The notes below the pieces were generated by a model. The model was given only the letters and a program-made list of their open reading frames with translations, did not search any database and was not told the DNA's origin. The translations under genes were made by a program, and so were the position numbers. From the NCBI GenBank assembly GCA_020466095.1, contig CM035808.1:6658133-6722132 (forward strand): a stretch of 64,000 bases of DNA. The letters are read 5' to 3'. This stretch comes from Chlorops oryzae (lineage: Eukaryota; Arthropoda; Insecta; Diptera; Chloropidae). Below are positions 12,545 to 23,364 of the stretch, piece after piece. The stretch's first letter is position 1. Each line of letters starts with the position of its first letter.

Positions 12545-13983
12545 AGAGAATTTTATTATTATTATTATTATTTGTGTATTGCGCCTTAATAAATTAAGAC
12601 GCAATCTTTAAAAATAGGAGGCGCTAGCTTCCGAGGCTATCGGCCTGCTGAATATTACAATTTGGTTTAGATTAATGCGAGTTTATACAAATGCAAATTA
12701 GAGGTGAAAATTTTTACAATGTAATATTTTTGATTTAAATGAAATTAAGTAAGTTGCAGTTAGTTAGAAAATTATAGATGATGTTGATGTTGTTGACAGA
12801 AGGTTGTTTCAGATAATCGGTAGGAGGTGTATTGTTAAATATGGACCGTCGAGCTGTATTAAAGTGGGAACAGCTGTTTAATAAGTGTGTGACTGAGGTT
12901 GGAGAGATGTTGCAAAAAGAACAGTTTGGTGATGAGTTTTTGTCGAGAAGATGGTTATGTGTCAATTTGGTGTGGCCGATACGAAGTCGTATGAACGCAC
13001 GCAAACGGTTAAAGCTGATAGAGGATGGATAAGTCTGAGGCAGCATATTTGGATTAATCACGCTGTAGTGGTGCTTGTAGGATTCCCAGGCTAGCCTATG
13101 GTCTTTCCAGATTAATTTGGTGATGTACTTTAAGTTGTCTTTTTTGCTGGTGTTAGGCCAGTTGTAAGTTGGATGTGTGTTTGCTGTTTTTGCTGCATGG
13201 TCGGCTGCTTCGTTGCCTGATATGCCTACGTGGCTAGGTACCCACATCAGTTTTATTTTTGAGCTGTACGTTGATATTAAGTCTCTTATTGAGGTGACTA
13301 GGTGATCGTCGGTCATGTACCAGTTATATACTGCGTCAAACAGGGATTTGCTGTCTGTGCATATCACCGAGGCAGTCTTGATTTTTGTTGCATGCTTAAT
13401 TGCTTCCATTACTGCGGTAGCTTCTGCTGTGAAGATTGATGAGTAAGGAGGAAGAAGTCCGGTTACGATAATTTCGTTTGCGTTATTGACGACTGCGAAA
13501 GATGTGTATAGTTTGTTTTTGGAACCATCCGTAAAAAAGAACTGTCGATTTTGGAGAGAGGGACTGTTTCTGATAGCAAGAAACTGTTGTCGATATGAGC
13601 AAGATGATGTTGTAGTTTTGTTGCTGTTAGTCAGAGTAGAGATAAATGTTGAATCTTTTATTTTCCAGGGGGGGATGGAGGATAGAGAGAATTTGAAAGG
13701 TTTAATGTCCGGGAGGTGAAGCCTAGTGAAAGAGATGCATCTGGAAATGATGGACGGCGTTCTAGTTGCTCGTTTTCTCTTTGCTATTTTTTTCATTTCA
13801 GCTGATAATTCGGGATTGTGACTGAAGTATATTTTGGGAATGAGACGTAAAGTAGTTAGTTTTATTCGTTGGTGGATGGGCAGAAAGCCAGCCTCAGCTA
13901 AGATGTTTTTAATAGGGGAGGTAGGAAATGCTCTGAGGCTTCTACGCACAGCACTATGGTAGGGCGCACTTATCAGAGAATTT
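12545..13983 (-). mobile_element. I-type LINE, 5'-truncated, with TSD and (TAA)n tail
   Basis: A 9-bp direct repeat AGAGAATTT at 12,545-12,553 and 13,975-13,983 brackets a minus-strand insertion of about 1.42 kb. Read on the minus strand it begins abruptly inside ORF2, continues to the ORF2 stop at 12,735, then a ~160-bp 3' UTR, and ends in (TAA)n at about 12,554-12,572. A (TAA)n tail, an RNase H domain and 5' truncation are hallmarks of the I clade. The duplication and open frame are both well preserved, suggesting a fairly recent insertion. Confidence 0.9.
12735..13973 (-). CDS. I-type LINE ORF2 C-terminal fragment (RNase H)
   Basis: The carboxy-terminal part of a LINE polyprotein; endonuclease and reverse transcriptase domains are missing because of 5' truncation. 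Numbering from the first possible start codon at 13,949 (404 residues), the RNase H domain spans about residues 137-260 and keeps all four acidic catalytic residues: D141 in TDGS, E176 in AEA, D199 in TDS and D250 in NEAAD. RNase H would cleave the RNA strand during reverse transcription. A Cys/His knuckle follows (C343, C346, H355, C360) after the IGHTKLTHNHLL stretch typical of these elements. The frame is open through the 5' junction at 13,973 with no genuine initiation context, so it is a fragment and is unlikely to be expressed as such. Confidence 0.9.
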   Translation of the reverse strand: MSAPYHSAVRRSLRAFPTSPIKNILAEAGFLPIHQRIKLTTLRLIPKIYFSHNPELSAEMKKIAKRKRATRTPSIISRCISFTRLHLPDIKPFKFSLSSIPPWKIKDSTFISTLTNSNKTTTSSCSYRQQFLAIRNSPSLQNRQFFFTDGSKNKLYTSFAVVNNANEIIVTGLLPPYSSIFTAEATAVMEAIKHATKIKTASVICTDSKSLFDAVYNWYMTDDHLVTSIRDLISTYSSKIKLMWVPSHVGISGNEAADHAAKTANTHPTYNWPNTSKKDNLKYITKLIWKDHRLAWESYKHHYSVINPNMLPQTYPSSISFNRLRAFIRLRIGHTKLTHNHLLDKNSSPNCSFCNISPTSVTHLLNSCSHFNTARRSIFNNTPPTDYLKQPSVNNINIIYNFLTNCNLLNFI

Positions 13984-16230
13984 ATTTATCACCTTTATAC
14001 GGAATTCTCTGTCTCTTTAAATATATTTCTTCCGATTTATATTTCCTTCATGACAAGAAGGTTTGAGCACCTAAGTTCCTCCTTTAACCTAAGAACTATA
14101 TGGCGATAATAATCTCGATAATTGGTGTCAAGTTTAAAGTCCTGACTTTGATTTAATGCGACTTCAATCCAGCCTCATTTCCTCCTCAAAAAAGCTTTTT
14201 CAATAGAAAGAAATTTGGGACAAAAGACAATCGAGATTTGACCTAAATTTCAACACAAGTGACAATGTCATAGCAGTCACCGACCGAATCCGAATGACAT
14301 CTAATGACATCCGTTCGGTGATCAAAGCGAAATTCGCCACCGAAATCACAATATGACCCCCAAACTGACGGTAATAAGTCAACCAAATTGTCGATTGAGA
14401 AATTGTCTATTAAGAAAACATGAGCGCGCATGTCAAATGATCAGGATAGACCTAAATCCGTCGAGAATCAAAGACACAGACGAACGCCAGCGACAAAGCT
14501 TCATCGACTTTTAATTGTTCCGATTTTTAGACGTCAACATCACATCAGTTCCCTTACTTTGTGGTTGTGGCACACGATCGCCGTTCGGATACACCGTGGC
14601 ATGCGATATAAATGACAATTTCATCGGAATGCGAACGTCGGGCAGATCGAACGACAATGCTGCCACAGCCCAGTCGCGTTTCCCAGCAGCATCAAATCGA
14701 CTTTGGACACAAGTCGCTTTAATGACTTTGGGTAGTGTTTCGTGACCGAACTATAACGACTTCAAATATATTGTACATATATACTGAATATGTATGTATG
14801 TATAATTTTTTTTATTTTCGTTTTCCCCTCTTTTTTTTGTTTTAATAGCTTTGGCACTTGCCTCTGCTCCGATTCGAAATGTTGACGCTGAAATTGTCTA
14901 TTGCTTTTTAATGATGATGGCACTGACGATAAAAACCAGTTGCTCCATTTCAATTGTCATTGGCCGTTAGAGCCAGAGTTGATACGTTCGAATAGCGGTG
15001 CATTCAGCATTGCTTTGACTGGTGACTTTTCACCAAAGCTCGTGGCCTTGCACGTTGACATCAAGATAAGAGCCTTTGCAAGTGTTTCAATGTTGCATCG
15101 CATGTCATTTCAATATGTGAATAATTTTTGCAAACGTTCGCTTTCTAAGCTTAAAGCACAACCGCAATCGTTGCTGTTGTTGTTGCCATTGCATTGTTGT
15201 TGTTGTTGTTTAAAATCGGCGATCAAAGCAATTTGGAAAATCTTTTTTCCAGAATGTCAACTTGACACAACGTTTGAGGCTTATAAACGTGCGTCAGCAA
15301 ACAGATTAGCCGCAAATGTTTTCTTCAGCGACCATCTTCATCAGCAAACCAGTTGCACGGGTTTCAGCTGCGCATGCGCAATCGCAATTGTTTCGGGATC
15401 TGTGTCTTATTTTTTTTTAAGTCATGTGATCTCGCATGCTTGCAACTTCTTCAGTTGCGAATTGAATTGTTACTGTGATAGAGCGTTAAAGGATTTTTTT
15501 CATTTTTCATTATTCCCCATATGCATACGAGCGGAATTCTAACCTCGGGCGAGAATCATGAGCCGCCGTCACCGCGTCTTTTCGCATGCCCTGCCTGATG
15601 TTTTCAGTAATTTGCAGTTATTAATTTGTTTTGCTATCGAAACTAGAATTATGCCTCTGTCATTCTTATATCGTATATATATATATATATATATATTATG
15701 TATATTTGCCCGTGGGCTGTCCGCCGCAATGACAGTGCGCTTGTCCGTTTTTCTGATTTCTTCCTTTCGAGCAAAGACAGCGACTATTTTTTTTTTATTT
15801 TTTGTTGGCTGCAATTCCGATAGACTCGTCTCTTCGGATGCTCAGATTTGATAAGATGTTCGTTCGAATGACTACGATGGAAGGTAAACGGCTTGGTAAT
15901 AGCTATTAACACGCAATCGTGCAATTTGAACGAGCTGAGAAAATCAAAAATATTTCCATACGTATTCGGTATGGGGATACTCTTTTCCATCATTCGTCAA
16001 GTTGATCCTTAAATGCTTGATTATGGATGTAAAAGTTTTCAAGAATGAAAAATTTCGGATCATTATTCCATGACGGAGAATGTGAAAGGAAATTTCGGAC
16101 GCCATCAATAAAATTCAATAAGATTTTCTCTTAAGAGAAAGAATATTTGAGATAGGAGCAGACATTGTTCTAAGGAGGGTGAAAATTGGGATATTTTTGT
16201 TTATAAGGGGTATGTATCGGTATCCTTATA
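13984..16230. other. Intergenic; simple repeats, no supported gene
   Basis: More GC-balanced than its surroundings between about 14,200 and 15,600. Simple repeats include TTG runs near 15,176-15,210 and a (TA)n tract at about 15,672-15,697. A 213-codon plus-strand frame at 14,901-15,542 has low-complexity Leu/Cys runs arising from the TTG repeats and no recognisable domain. The stretch could be regulatory DNA, but no specific site can be supported. Confidence 0.5.
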
Positions 16231-16235
16231 TATAC

Positions 16236-16351
16236 AGTGTACTCTATCCTTGCCCACACTCCTCTTAGGCGTACACTCCTCTTAAGCGGACATTTTTTGG
16301 GAATGCTCTAGTATTCTAGCTTCTCATAAGTATGAAAAATCAAAATAAAAT
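16236..16351. mobile_element. Pogo/Tigger-like terminal fragment
   Basis: Contains ACAGTGTACTCT followed by two copies of ACTCCTCTTA(A/G)GCG, the CAGT...TTAAGCGGACA pattern of pogo/Tigger-type terminal sequences. The same terminus appears again at 17,053 directly downstream of the TTAA element, so the two may be remnants of related copies. Confidence 0.5.
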
Positions 16352-17034
16352 TTAAGGGGACCTTCGGTATAGAATTTTTTGAAAATCGACTTTTTTTATA
16401 TATATATTTCCGAAGAATAGACTTCTAAAAATACGCTGGCAAAGTTTCGTGAAGATATTGAAAATATTTTCTTTACTACAGCCGTTTTAGTAGGTGGAGA
16501 CAGCGCGCTTGATCAAAGCAACTTTGAACCACTTTTTTGTCATGGCGTACATGAAAACAAAAAAAAAAAACCATCGAACCGATTCGTCTGAAATTTTTAT
16601 ATGTTATTCATAACTATCAAATTTAAATCAAATTTTATTTCAAGAACTTCATACTTTTTCATTAAAAAAATGGTCAAAAAAGGGCATTTTTTGATGTGCT
16701 AAATTAAAAACTGCGCCATTTTGTCAATTTTTTTTTTTGGTTTTTTTTTTTTTGTTCATTCTGATTAGAAATATTTTTTATTTTTTTTTTAGATAAACCG
16801 AACTTAAGAAATCGTGTACGCCACGGAGGTACTTTTTCAAAAAAGGGTCCATTTTGCCGCCATTTTTAAAATACAAAAAAAAAAAAAATCAACAAAATTT
16901 TTTTCGGAGTGTCAATAAATAAGACAATAATCTCTGCAAACTTAGAAACCCGTTTTTTATTTGGCTTTATACCAAAAAAAAAATCATAAAAATACCCTTA
17001 AATTTTCGTGCTCTAGACCAGAAGGTCCCCTTAA
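16352..17034. mobile_element. TTAA-flanked non-autonomous DNA transposon, 675 bp
   Basis: The sequence is flanked by TTAA at 16,352-16,355 and 17,031-17,034. Its ends are inverted repeats beginning GGGGACCTTC, with similarity continuing (GGTATAGA at left, TGGTCTAGA at right). A TTAA target duplication is diagnostic of piggyBac-type transposition, although the GGGG terminus differs from the CCC start of classical piggyBac. The interior has no transposase frame, so it would depend on an enzyme supplied from elsewhere. Confidence 0.75.
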
Positions 17035-17082
17035 AAAAATAATTAAAAAACATACAGTGTACTCTCCCTTAAGCGGACACCT

Positions 17083-18416
17083 CTATTGAGTAGTGTTGAA
17101 ACAAAATGAGTAAATACTACTTGGTATCGAATACTTTAAGTCGATACTGAGTATATTTTGTACTCAATACTTACCACCAAGTATTTTCGCGGTATCGATA
17201 CTTTAAGGGGGTCTTCTCATTGAAAACCCGTTTTTTGGACCCTTTTTAAAAAAATTCTTATTTGAAAACGCAAAGAATAATTGAAAATTTTTTTTATTTA
17301 TTGTATTACAAAAGGTTCAAAGTAAATAAAAAAAATTTTTTTGCCTCGATACGTGGGCTGTTCAAAAAGTAATGAGACTTCAAAGTTGGTGGTGAAAAAA
17401 AAGGTGTCCGTCACGGCGGCCACGATTGCCGGGTCTCCGGAGCGTCCGAAATGGAAAAAAAAACGGGGTTATAATCAGTATAGATGTAATTCTCGGGTGA
17501 ACCTCAAGCTTAATTTTTGTTTTTTTTGACAAAATGGCGGCCATTCAAAAAAAAATTTCAATTTCGGGCTTTTTTTTGTAGTTTAGTGTAAAAAAAAAAT
17601 AGTAAAAAATTTTTTAAAATTATGGTCGAGGTTCACCCGAGAATGGTGACAATTCTGCGTCGATTCCACTTTGTTTCATGAAAATCGGTTCAGTTGAACT
17701 GGAGATATCATGGCCGCCAGTTCGAAAAACGTGGTTTCGAGATAAACGCGTTTAAAGTTTGAAGCAACGCAAAAATTACTCGTTTTAGCGCAGATCTTGC
17801 TTGACAAAGAAGGCTATATCCTCTAAACTATTTCGAATTTCAAAAAATCCTTTTAGGGGCATATTCACAACTACCCAAGCTATAAATAAATGCAAAAAAA
17901 AAAAAAGTCGAAAAAAAAAGTTGCTCAATGAGAAGACCCCCTTAATGTCAGTATTTACTCACAATATTATTCCTTGTATTAGTGCTGTAAATTTAAGGGT
18001 TTTTTTCCTTTTTGAGGGACTTTTTCGATTTCATTTTGAAATAGATTTTTCGTATGCATTTTCCGAGGAAGCGAATGGGATTTTTTAATAAATTATCTAA
18101 AGGTTAAACCTGCGCCAAATTATTGGCAGCACTGACAAGAAACAGTAATTCAAAAAGAAATGGCCAAGTCTAAGGTCTGGATCCATTTTACGCAGTGCCG
18201 TATTTGTTTTAAAACACTGTGTTTCCTGTGTTATGATGTGAGAATTACCAAGAATCATAAAAATTTGCTTAATCTTGGGCAAGTACTAACTAGTATTGAT
18301 ACTTTTGGTTCAGTATTTTAGTGGTATCGACAATTTATCTCGATACTTTATCTCGATACATTAAATGAGTACTGGTATCGATACTTTCATGGTATCGTTT
18401 CAACACTACTATTGAG
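17083..18416. mobile_element. hAT-type non-autonomous element, 1,318 bp, with 8-bp TSD
   Basis: An exact 8-bp duplication CTATTGAG occurs at 17,083-17,090 and 18,409-18,416. The enclosed element (17,091-18,408) has perfect 12-bp inverted ends TAGTGTTGAAAC. Both ends carry several subterminal copies of GTATCGATAC-like motifs (for example near 17,190, 18,345 and 18,375), a pattern expected for hAT transposase binding sites. No transposase is encoded. A TTAA-flanked element is inserted within it. Confidence 0.88.
17203..17945. mobile_element. TTAA-flanked element nested in the hAT element, 735 bp
   Basis: TTAA at 17,203-17,206 and 17,942-17,945 flanks an element with perfect 17-bp inverted ends GGGGGTCTTCTCATTGA. 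The terminus resembles that of the neighbouring TTAA element (GGGGACCTTC), suggesting two subfamilies mobilised by related piggyBac-type enzymes. The interior is A/T-run rich and has no transposase. It interrupts one of the GTATCGATAC motifs of the surrounding element. Confidence 0.85.
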
Positions 18417-18483
18417 GTTGACATATTTTTCGGTCTCGCAGGTGTCCGCTTAAGAGACTTTTCAATTATTAGGGTATTCATAA

Positions 18484-18624
18484 GGCGTCGAAAAATAGGA
18501 AAGTCGGAAAATCAAAAAATTTTAACTGCTTAAAAAGTTGTGCAAGATGCAAAAAAGTTTTTAAAAAAGTTTAAAGAAGTCTCATTTTTTCGATTTTCCG
18601 ACTTTCCATCGTTTTTAAGACGCC
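18484..18624. mobile_element. Foldback MITE, 141 bp
   Basis: The left arm GGCGTCGAAAAATAGGAAAG followed by TCGGAAAATC is matched by a complementary right arm ending GACGCC at 18,624, with a short spacer. No target duplication is clear, so the superfamily is unassigned. Confidence 0.65.
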
Positions 18625-20121
18625 TATTGATTATTATTTTTATTTTTTTTTATTCCACCTCCTTATACTGACTCTTGGGTCCTATTACTACCAACAAGAA
18701 GCGACTGTTCTCTCAAAAAATATACCTTCAATCTTGTTCCATTCAAAAGTCTCAAGTTAGGAATAGCCTCAACATCAGTCCAATGAAACCTTTTCTGTTG
18801 AACCTTCACTTAATATATTTCAATAGGTTGTTTTTTTTTTGTTGTTGTTATTTTTCCACTTCCGCCCCTTGTTTCCACCTAAATATGTCAAAAGTCATCA
18901 ACAAAATTAGTGTTTTAAATTTCGTATGAAAAAAAATTTGCATAATTTTTGTCCCATAACATAAAAAAATCCATCGTAATCTCAAGGAAAAGATCCAATG
19001 ATATTTTTCGTTTTAACTTTTTTTTTTTCTCGTTCCCACCGCATATTTAATTTGCTTCTCCTGCCCATCGAGTGTCTCCGACTCGCAACCACGACCAACG
19101 ATTAGACAAAAAAACGGACTCGCTCTATCATCATTCATTAATTTCATTAATTTTAATAATTTTCACGACGACATTTCGTTGCCGTTAGGGTGAGTCCGGA
19201 AAAACAGCAGCACTAAATATACACGTCAACAGCGTAAATCGTCGTTGTATGCAAATTCTTGTCAAGTCAAGTTCAGTCCAATCCAGTCAAGTGAAGTGAA
19301 TTCAAGTCAAGTCCATTCGAACCGCCGTCAACCCAAGTGGAACTGTGAGACAAACACCCTTGCCAACGACTTGTCACTGCAAGGTGAGTAACTCGTTCGT
19401 TGACTTGAATCGCTCCGAGTGTGACATCGAAACCAAAAGCCTTCTCCGCTCTTCACCATGCAGCAACCTGTTCGTTGTTTTTTCTTTCCTTATTTTTTTT
19501 CTTCATTTTCCACTGATTTTGCCCATTGTTCTATTCTTGGGATGTGCTCCAATTTGTGTAGGTACGCAGGCAAGAAGAAAAATCAAGTAGAATAAACGCC
19601 AACTTCAAAGGCGCGATCGCGATCGACCGGCTTTAGGGGTTTCAATTTTTTTTTTTTTTTTTTATCAATCGACGATGATGCGGACAATACCATAGAATAT
19701 CAAGCCAACGACGACATACATCTATCGTTGTCGTAATTTGTAGTTTCGAACAGGTAACACGCTTTTATGTTACACTCCATTAAAATGATAAATTGCCAGT
19801 GTCGAGGCGTGCGTAATCGCACATAGTGACCCACTGTAAACATATTTCTGATCACTTGAATTGAAAAAAAAAAAAAAAATAACAAACGCGGAGGATAATC
19901 AAGCATGGGAAATATTAAATTCGAAATGCCCATATATCAAGAATGTGCCACAGCTTCTCATATGTGGTGGATTTTACGAGGGTTAATCAGAAATTCTGTC
20001 GAGTAACTTTTTCTTAATTGATTTTCAACCTGAATTTAAAAGGACCTCTCTATTCCATAACTATAATTACTAGATGGAGTTTAGTTGGGTCACTAATTAC
20101 TAGAGGTATTTTCTCCGAGTC
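18625..20121. other. Intergenic, mostly unassigned
   Basis: Apart from the possible exon near 19,200-19,383, nothing specific was identified. A long poly(T) run lies near 19,646-19,663. Confidence 0.5.
19200..19383 (+). other. Possible non-coding exon ending at a strong splice donor
   Basis: The stretch is markedly more GC-balanced than its flanks, contains a CAAGT/CCAGT-like short repeat at about 19,260-19,317, and ends CTGCAAG followed at 19,384 by GTGAGT, a consensus 5' splice site. This is the pattern of an upstream 5' UTR or lncRNA exon. There is no matching acceptor or protein evidence, so it remains a guess. An alternative promoter for disco, 43 kb away, is only one possibility. Confidence 0.25.
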
Positions 20122-20268
20122 TAAGGGGCTCTCTACAGTTCAGTCAGAAATGAAACAGAAATTAAAAAATTTATATAAAAAAACGCTTCAGAAAAATTCT
20201 GATTCATTTCTGAAGCGTTTTTATGTATGAAGTTTTTCATTTCTGACAGATCTGGAGAGAGCCCCTAA
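20122..20268. mobile_element. Harbinger-type MITE, 141 bp, TAA target duplication
   Basis: TAA at 20,122-20,124 and 20,266-20,268 flanks an almost fully palindromic element. Its terminal repeat is GGGGCTCTCT, and inner paired blocks are TCAGAAATGAA and the AAAAACGCTTCAGAAA arm. A 3-bp TAA/TTA duplication with GGG-starting ends fits PIF/Harbinger. It has no coding capacity. Confidence 0.75.
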
Positions 20269-20734
20269 GGCTTAAAATTTGCTATGGAGATGAAAATAAA
20301 ATAAATCAAATTATTTACAATATAGCCATAGTAAGTGGCATACTCATATGTCTCAGCCAATCGTTTTAAGATCGATTATACAAATTGAACATCTGTTAGC
20401 TACAACTCAAGTAAATCTATAGATGATCAGGGAAATGGTTTTTATTCATCAAGTTTATTTCAGTAACTGTAGTCAGAACCTTGATTGAGTTCGATGATCT
20501 CAAAAATAGGGCACAGTTTAATTGATCAAAAATCGCCTCATAAGATGAACACAAAGGGGGGTCCTCTCAGCTAGAACTCCCAGAGAAACAATTTCGGGCC
20601 AGGAAGTTTTTCATTCCCAGCGTCTTGCCTTCTCGCCAGGGCCCGATCCAGACATATTGCCAGTCTGTACAAAAACTTTGTTTTCTCATACATATCTTTG
20701 GGTATTTTTCCGGCTTGCCACCCCCTGAATGGGG

Positions 20735-21057
20735 CCCTGCTTCTCGCCACAAAAGAGCTATGTTTAATAAAAAAAAAAGGTATAGCATCCTCAAGAAAAT
20801 TTTTGGGTGATTTGAAAGGAAATATGTTTAATTACATTTCTTTACGTTCGGTATAATTCTCATCTGGTTTATAAAATAGGTCATATGAGATATTTATTCA
20901 TCTTAGAACATTTTAGGCATTGCGAAAGCAGTCACGACAACGGAGGGACAAAATCGGATGAAGTCCATCCGATGGCTATTTTTGGAGCTACATATGCCCT
21001 GCTTCTCGCCACAAAAGTCCTATGTTTAATAACAAACAAAAAGGTATACCATCCTCG
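20735..21057. repeat. 60-bp direct repeats around a dispersed 177-bp repeat
   Basis: CCCTGCTTCTCGCCACAAAA and the following ~40 bp occur at 20,735 and again at 20,997 (offset 262). Between them, 20,809-20,985 is an inverted copy of 49,621-49,797, with the shared blocks GATTTGAAAGGAAATATG, GCATTGCGAAAGCAGTCAC and GGATGAAGTCCATCCGATGG. The class is unknown. Confidence 0.7.
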
Positions 21058-22998
21058 GGTTTGATTCGACCCATTATTGAGTGAAAGCCTAGGAGAACAA
21101 CCCAATTTCCTCAGCCACTCTAGAGGGATGCCCATTGTATGGAAATAGCCCCCTAAACAGCTTCAGTGTTCACCTAAAATGGCTGAAAAAAACTTATTTC
21201 CTCTCTAGAAAGTGATGATTTTTTTCGAGATCCTATCAGAATTTTAAATCCCTTCAAGGCATTATTTGATCTGACCACGCATATCGATGTTAATCATATC
21301 GCATGTCGTATTATTTTCTCCTCCTAAGTATTTATGTATGTATGTAGAAAACAATTAATTCGATTTTGTTATATTGAAAATTCAAAGATTTTGATTGATT
21401 CGTTCCAGTATGAATGGAAAGGACATGTTCACGCATGAGAACAAAAAACCCATGACACAAAACAAAAGAAAGACGATTTTCCACAGAAATCCCAATAAAA
21501 TAGAACAACCTCAGACAAAGTACATAGGTACTTTTCAAACTTAAGGACCTTGAAAAGCACCATTTCATATGCAAATAAGTATTTCCCTATATTCATAGGC
21601 ATAGGCAACATCAATTTATTGCTGTTACGCAACAGACGACAATTAATACTTACCGAAGAACGCAGGACGAAAGAAAGGAAATTTTTCTCCATAAACATTT
21701 CCCGGAATCCTTTACTCAGGCGACAGATCGCGCGCTCCCATTGATCGTTGTGTAAATATCCTTTTCTCTTGCATTAGCGTTACTTTTCGAACCATAAAAT
21801 CATTTCGCGGGCTGTTTGCATGCAACAATTTGTTGCCAAATCTTTTACCGGGACCGGGACGGCGGCATTTGAACTTATGACATCAGTCATGTTATCACAA
21901 TTGCCGAACGAAGGCGGTATTTGCTTTGTGAATCGGCTTTGTTACTTTTTTCCTATTTGCCCGATATTCTTCCCTCATGAATCGGTGTCGTTTGCATGGT
22001 TGCGTAATTCAGCATGTTGCTGCTTGTGTTTGGTTAACCTTGTAACATTGAGACATTGTGTGTGAAATGGTCACTGGAAATATAATAACAGGAAACTGAT
22101 AATTAAGGAACAGGAATGAAAAAGGAAGGAAAATTATGTAAGTGAAGTAATGAAGGAATCTAGAGAACAAGAAGTGCAGTTGAAATTGCTGCCAATAATG
22201 AAATCCTCAAGAAGGCAGTTGGACAAGGAATTTTCAAAGATGCAGACAATATTTTCTCTATTAAATAGAGTTGCGATGGTGGACATAAATCAGGGATCGG
22301 GGCTATGGAAAGTATGATTATATGTATTAATGAAAGCTCACAAGCTCAAAACCACAAGTACTTTGAAAGAGCTCTAGTTGAAGGATAATATAGCTATAGA
22401 TCCCCGACAAGTTCAAATTTTTTAAGAAAAACCAGGCTCAGTGCGTACCTAAAATCTATGAGGCTCAGCAAAATGAGTCCAAAATGAGTCCGAAACTTTA
22501 GCAACCATATTCGGAGTGCTTCGAAAGGGAGTGTCAAAGGACTTTTTTAAACCAACCTGACGAAGTGTTTTCGGAAATCTCGAAAAAGAGGCTTTTGCAA
22601 AGTCCTCAAAACAACACAGCCTAGGAGCATTTAAGGAGACTAAACGAGTCTAGTTGTTCAAATTAAGAGTCCAAACAGATACTTTAGAAGCATTCTAGTA
22701 ACCATGAAAGATACATTTTGAAATCCCGAAAGGTGCGCTTCTTCCTTGTTAGGCTTCGAACACTTTTCTCCCCAAAAAAATCCTCATTTAGCCCTCCTGT
22801 TGGAGCTTTTTAGGAGACATTTACGCTCCGGAAAAGAAGTCTGTAGGAGCGCCGTGTGAACTCTTTTGGTTGGCTGTGGGGCTTACTAAAATGAGTCTTG
22901 AATGAGCTCAATTGTGGGATCTCACTCCATATTAGGACTGGTAAATAACTTTTTTCGGACAAGAAACAAGAAAAATAGAAAAATTAATTTTTAAATTT
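21058..22998. other. Intergenic, no gene seen
   Basis: No domain-bearing frame, RNA gene or terminal repeat recognised. GAGTCC-type motifs are frequent at 22,450-22,930 and recall the GAGTC-rich arrays at 6-7 kb and 34 kb, but no unit structure could be established. Confidence 0.5.
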
Positions 22999-23364
22999 TA
23001 CACTGAGAAAAATTTTTCACAAAAAAGAAAACAAAAATTTAACTATGTTTTTTTTCAGTGTATTTCAGTTTTTGTAAAACCTTTTGGATTTTTTAAAAGG
23101 ATACCTTGTTTTTTTGGCAATAAGTCACCGTTTGTTTCATATTTTTACTGGATATAAGTACCAGAGCATCTATGTGCACTTGTAATTTTTTGAATATCTC
23201 ACTGTTGCTCCATTTAATTTGAATGAAACTTTTTTTTAAATGAAAGCAAATACTTAGAGGTATTTAAAAAAAAACTTTTTAGAGCGGCGTCAAACGGGGA
23301 ATACACTGAAAAAAAAATGTTAAAATTGTCTTTTTAGTTTTGTGGAAAAATTTTTCTCAGTGTA
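22999..23364. mobile_element. TA-flanked MITE with CACTGAG ends, 362 bp
   Basis: TA at 22,999-23,000 and 23,363-23,364 brackets inverted ends CACTGAGAAAAATTTTTC. Each end also contains an inward CAGTGTA motif, so each half is itself palindromic. TA target sites and CACTGAG ends suggest a Tc1/mariner-type non-autonomous family. The same terminal motif bounds 49,286-49,918. Confidence 0.7.

Larger units (their letters stand above)
17053..18455. mobile_element. Pogo/Tigger-like foldback split by a hAT insertion
   Basis: The left end CAGTGTACTCTCCC leads into TTAAGCGGACACCT at about 17,069-17,082. The complementary arm AGGTGTCCGCTTAA lies at about 18,440-18,453. Removing the hAT-type element between the two CTATTGAG copies brings the arms to within about 30 bp of each other, the arrangement typical of short Tigger-type MITEs. 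The outer right end is decayed. Confidence 0.65.

Noticed and set aside
14901..15542. 213-codon plus-strand open frame
   Set aside because: The Leu and Cys runs derive from TTG repeats, and no domain or conserved motif was seen.
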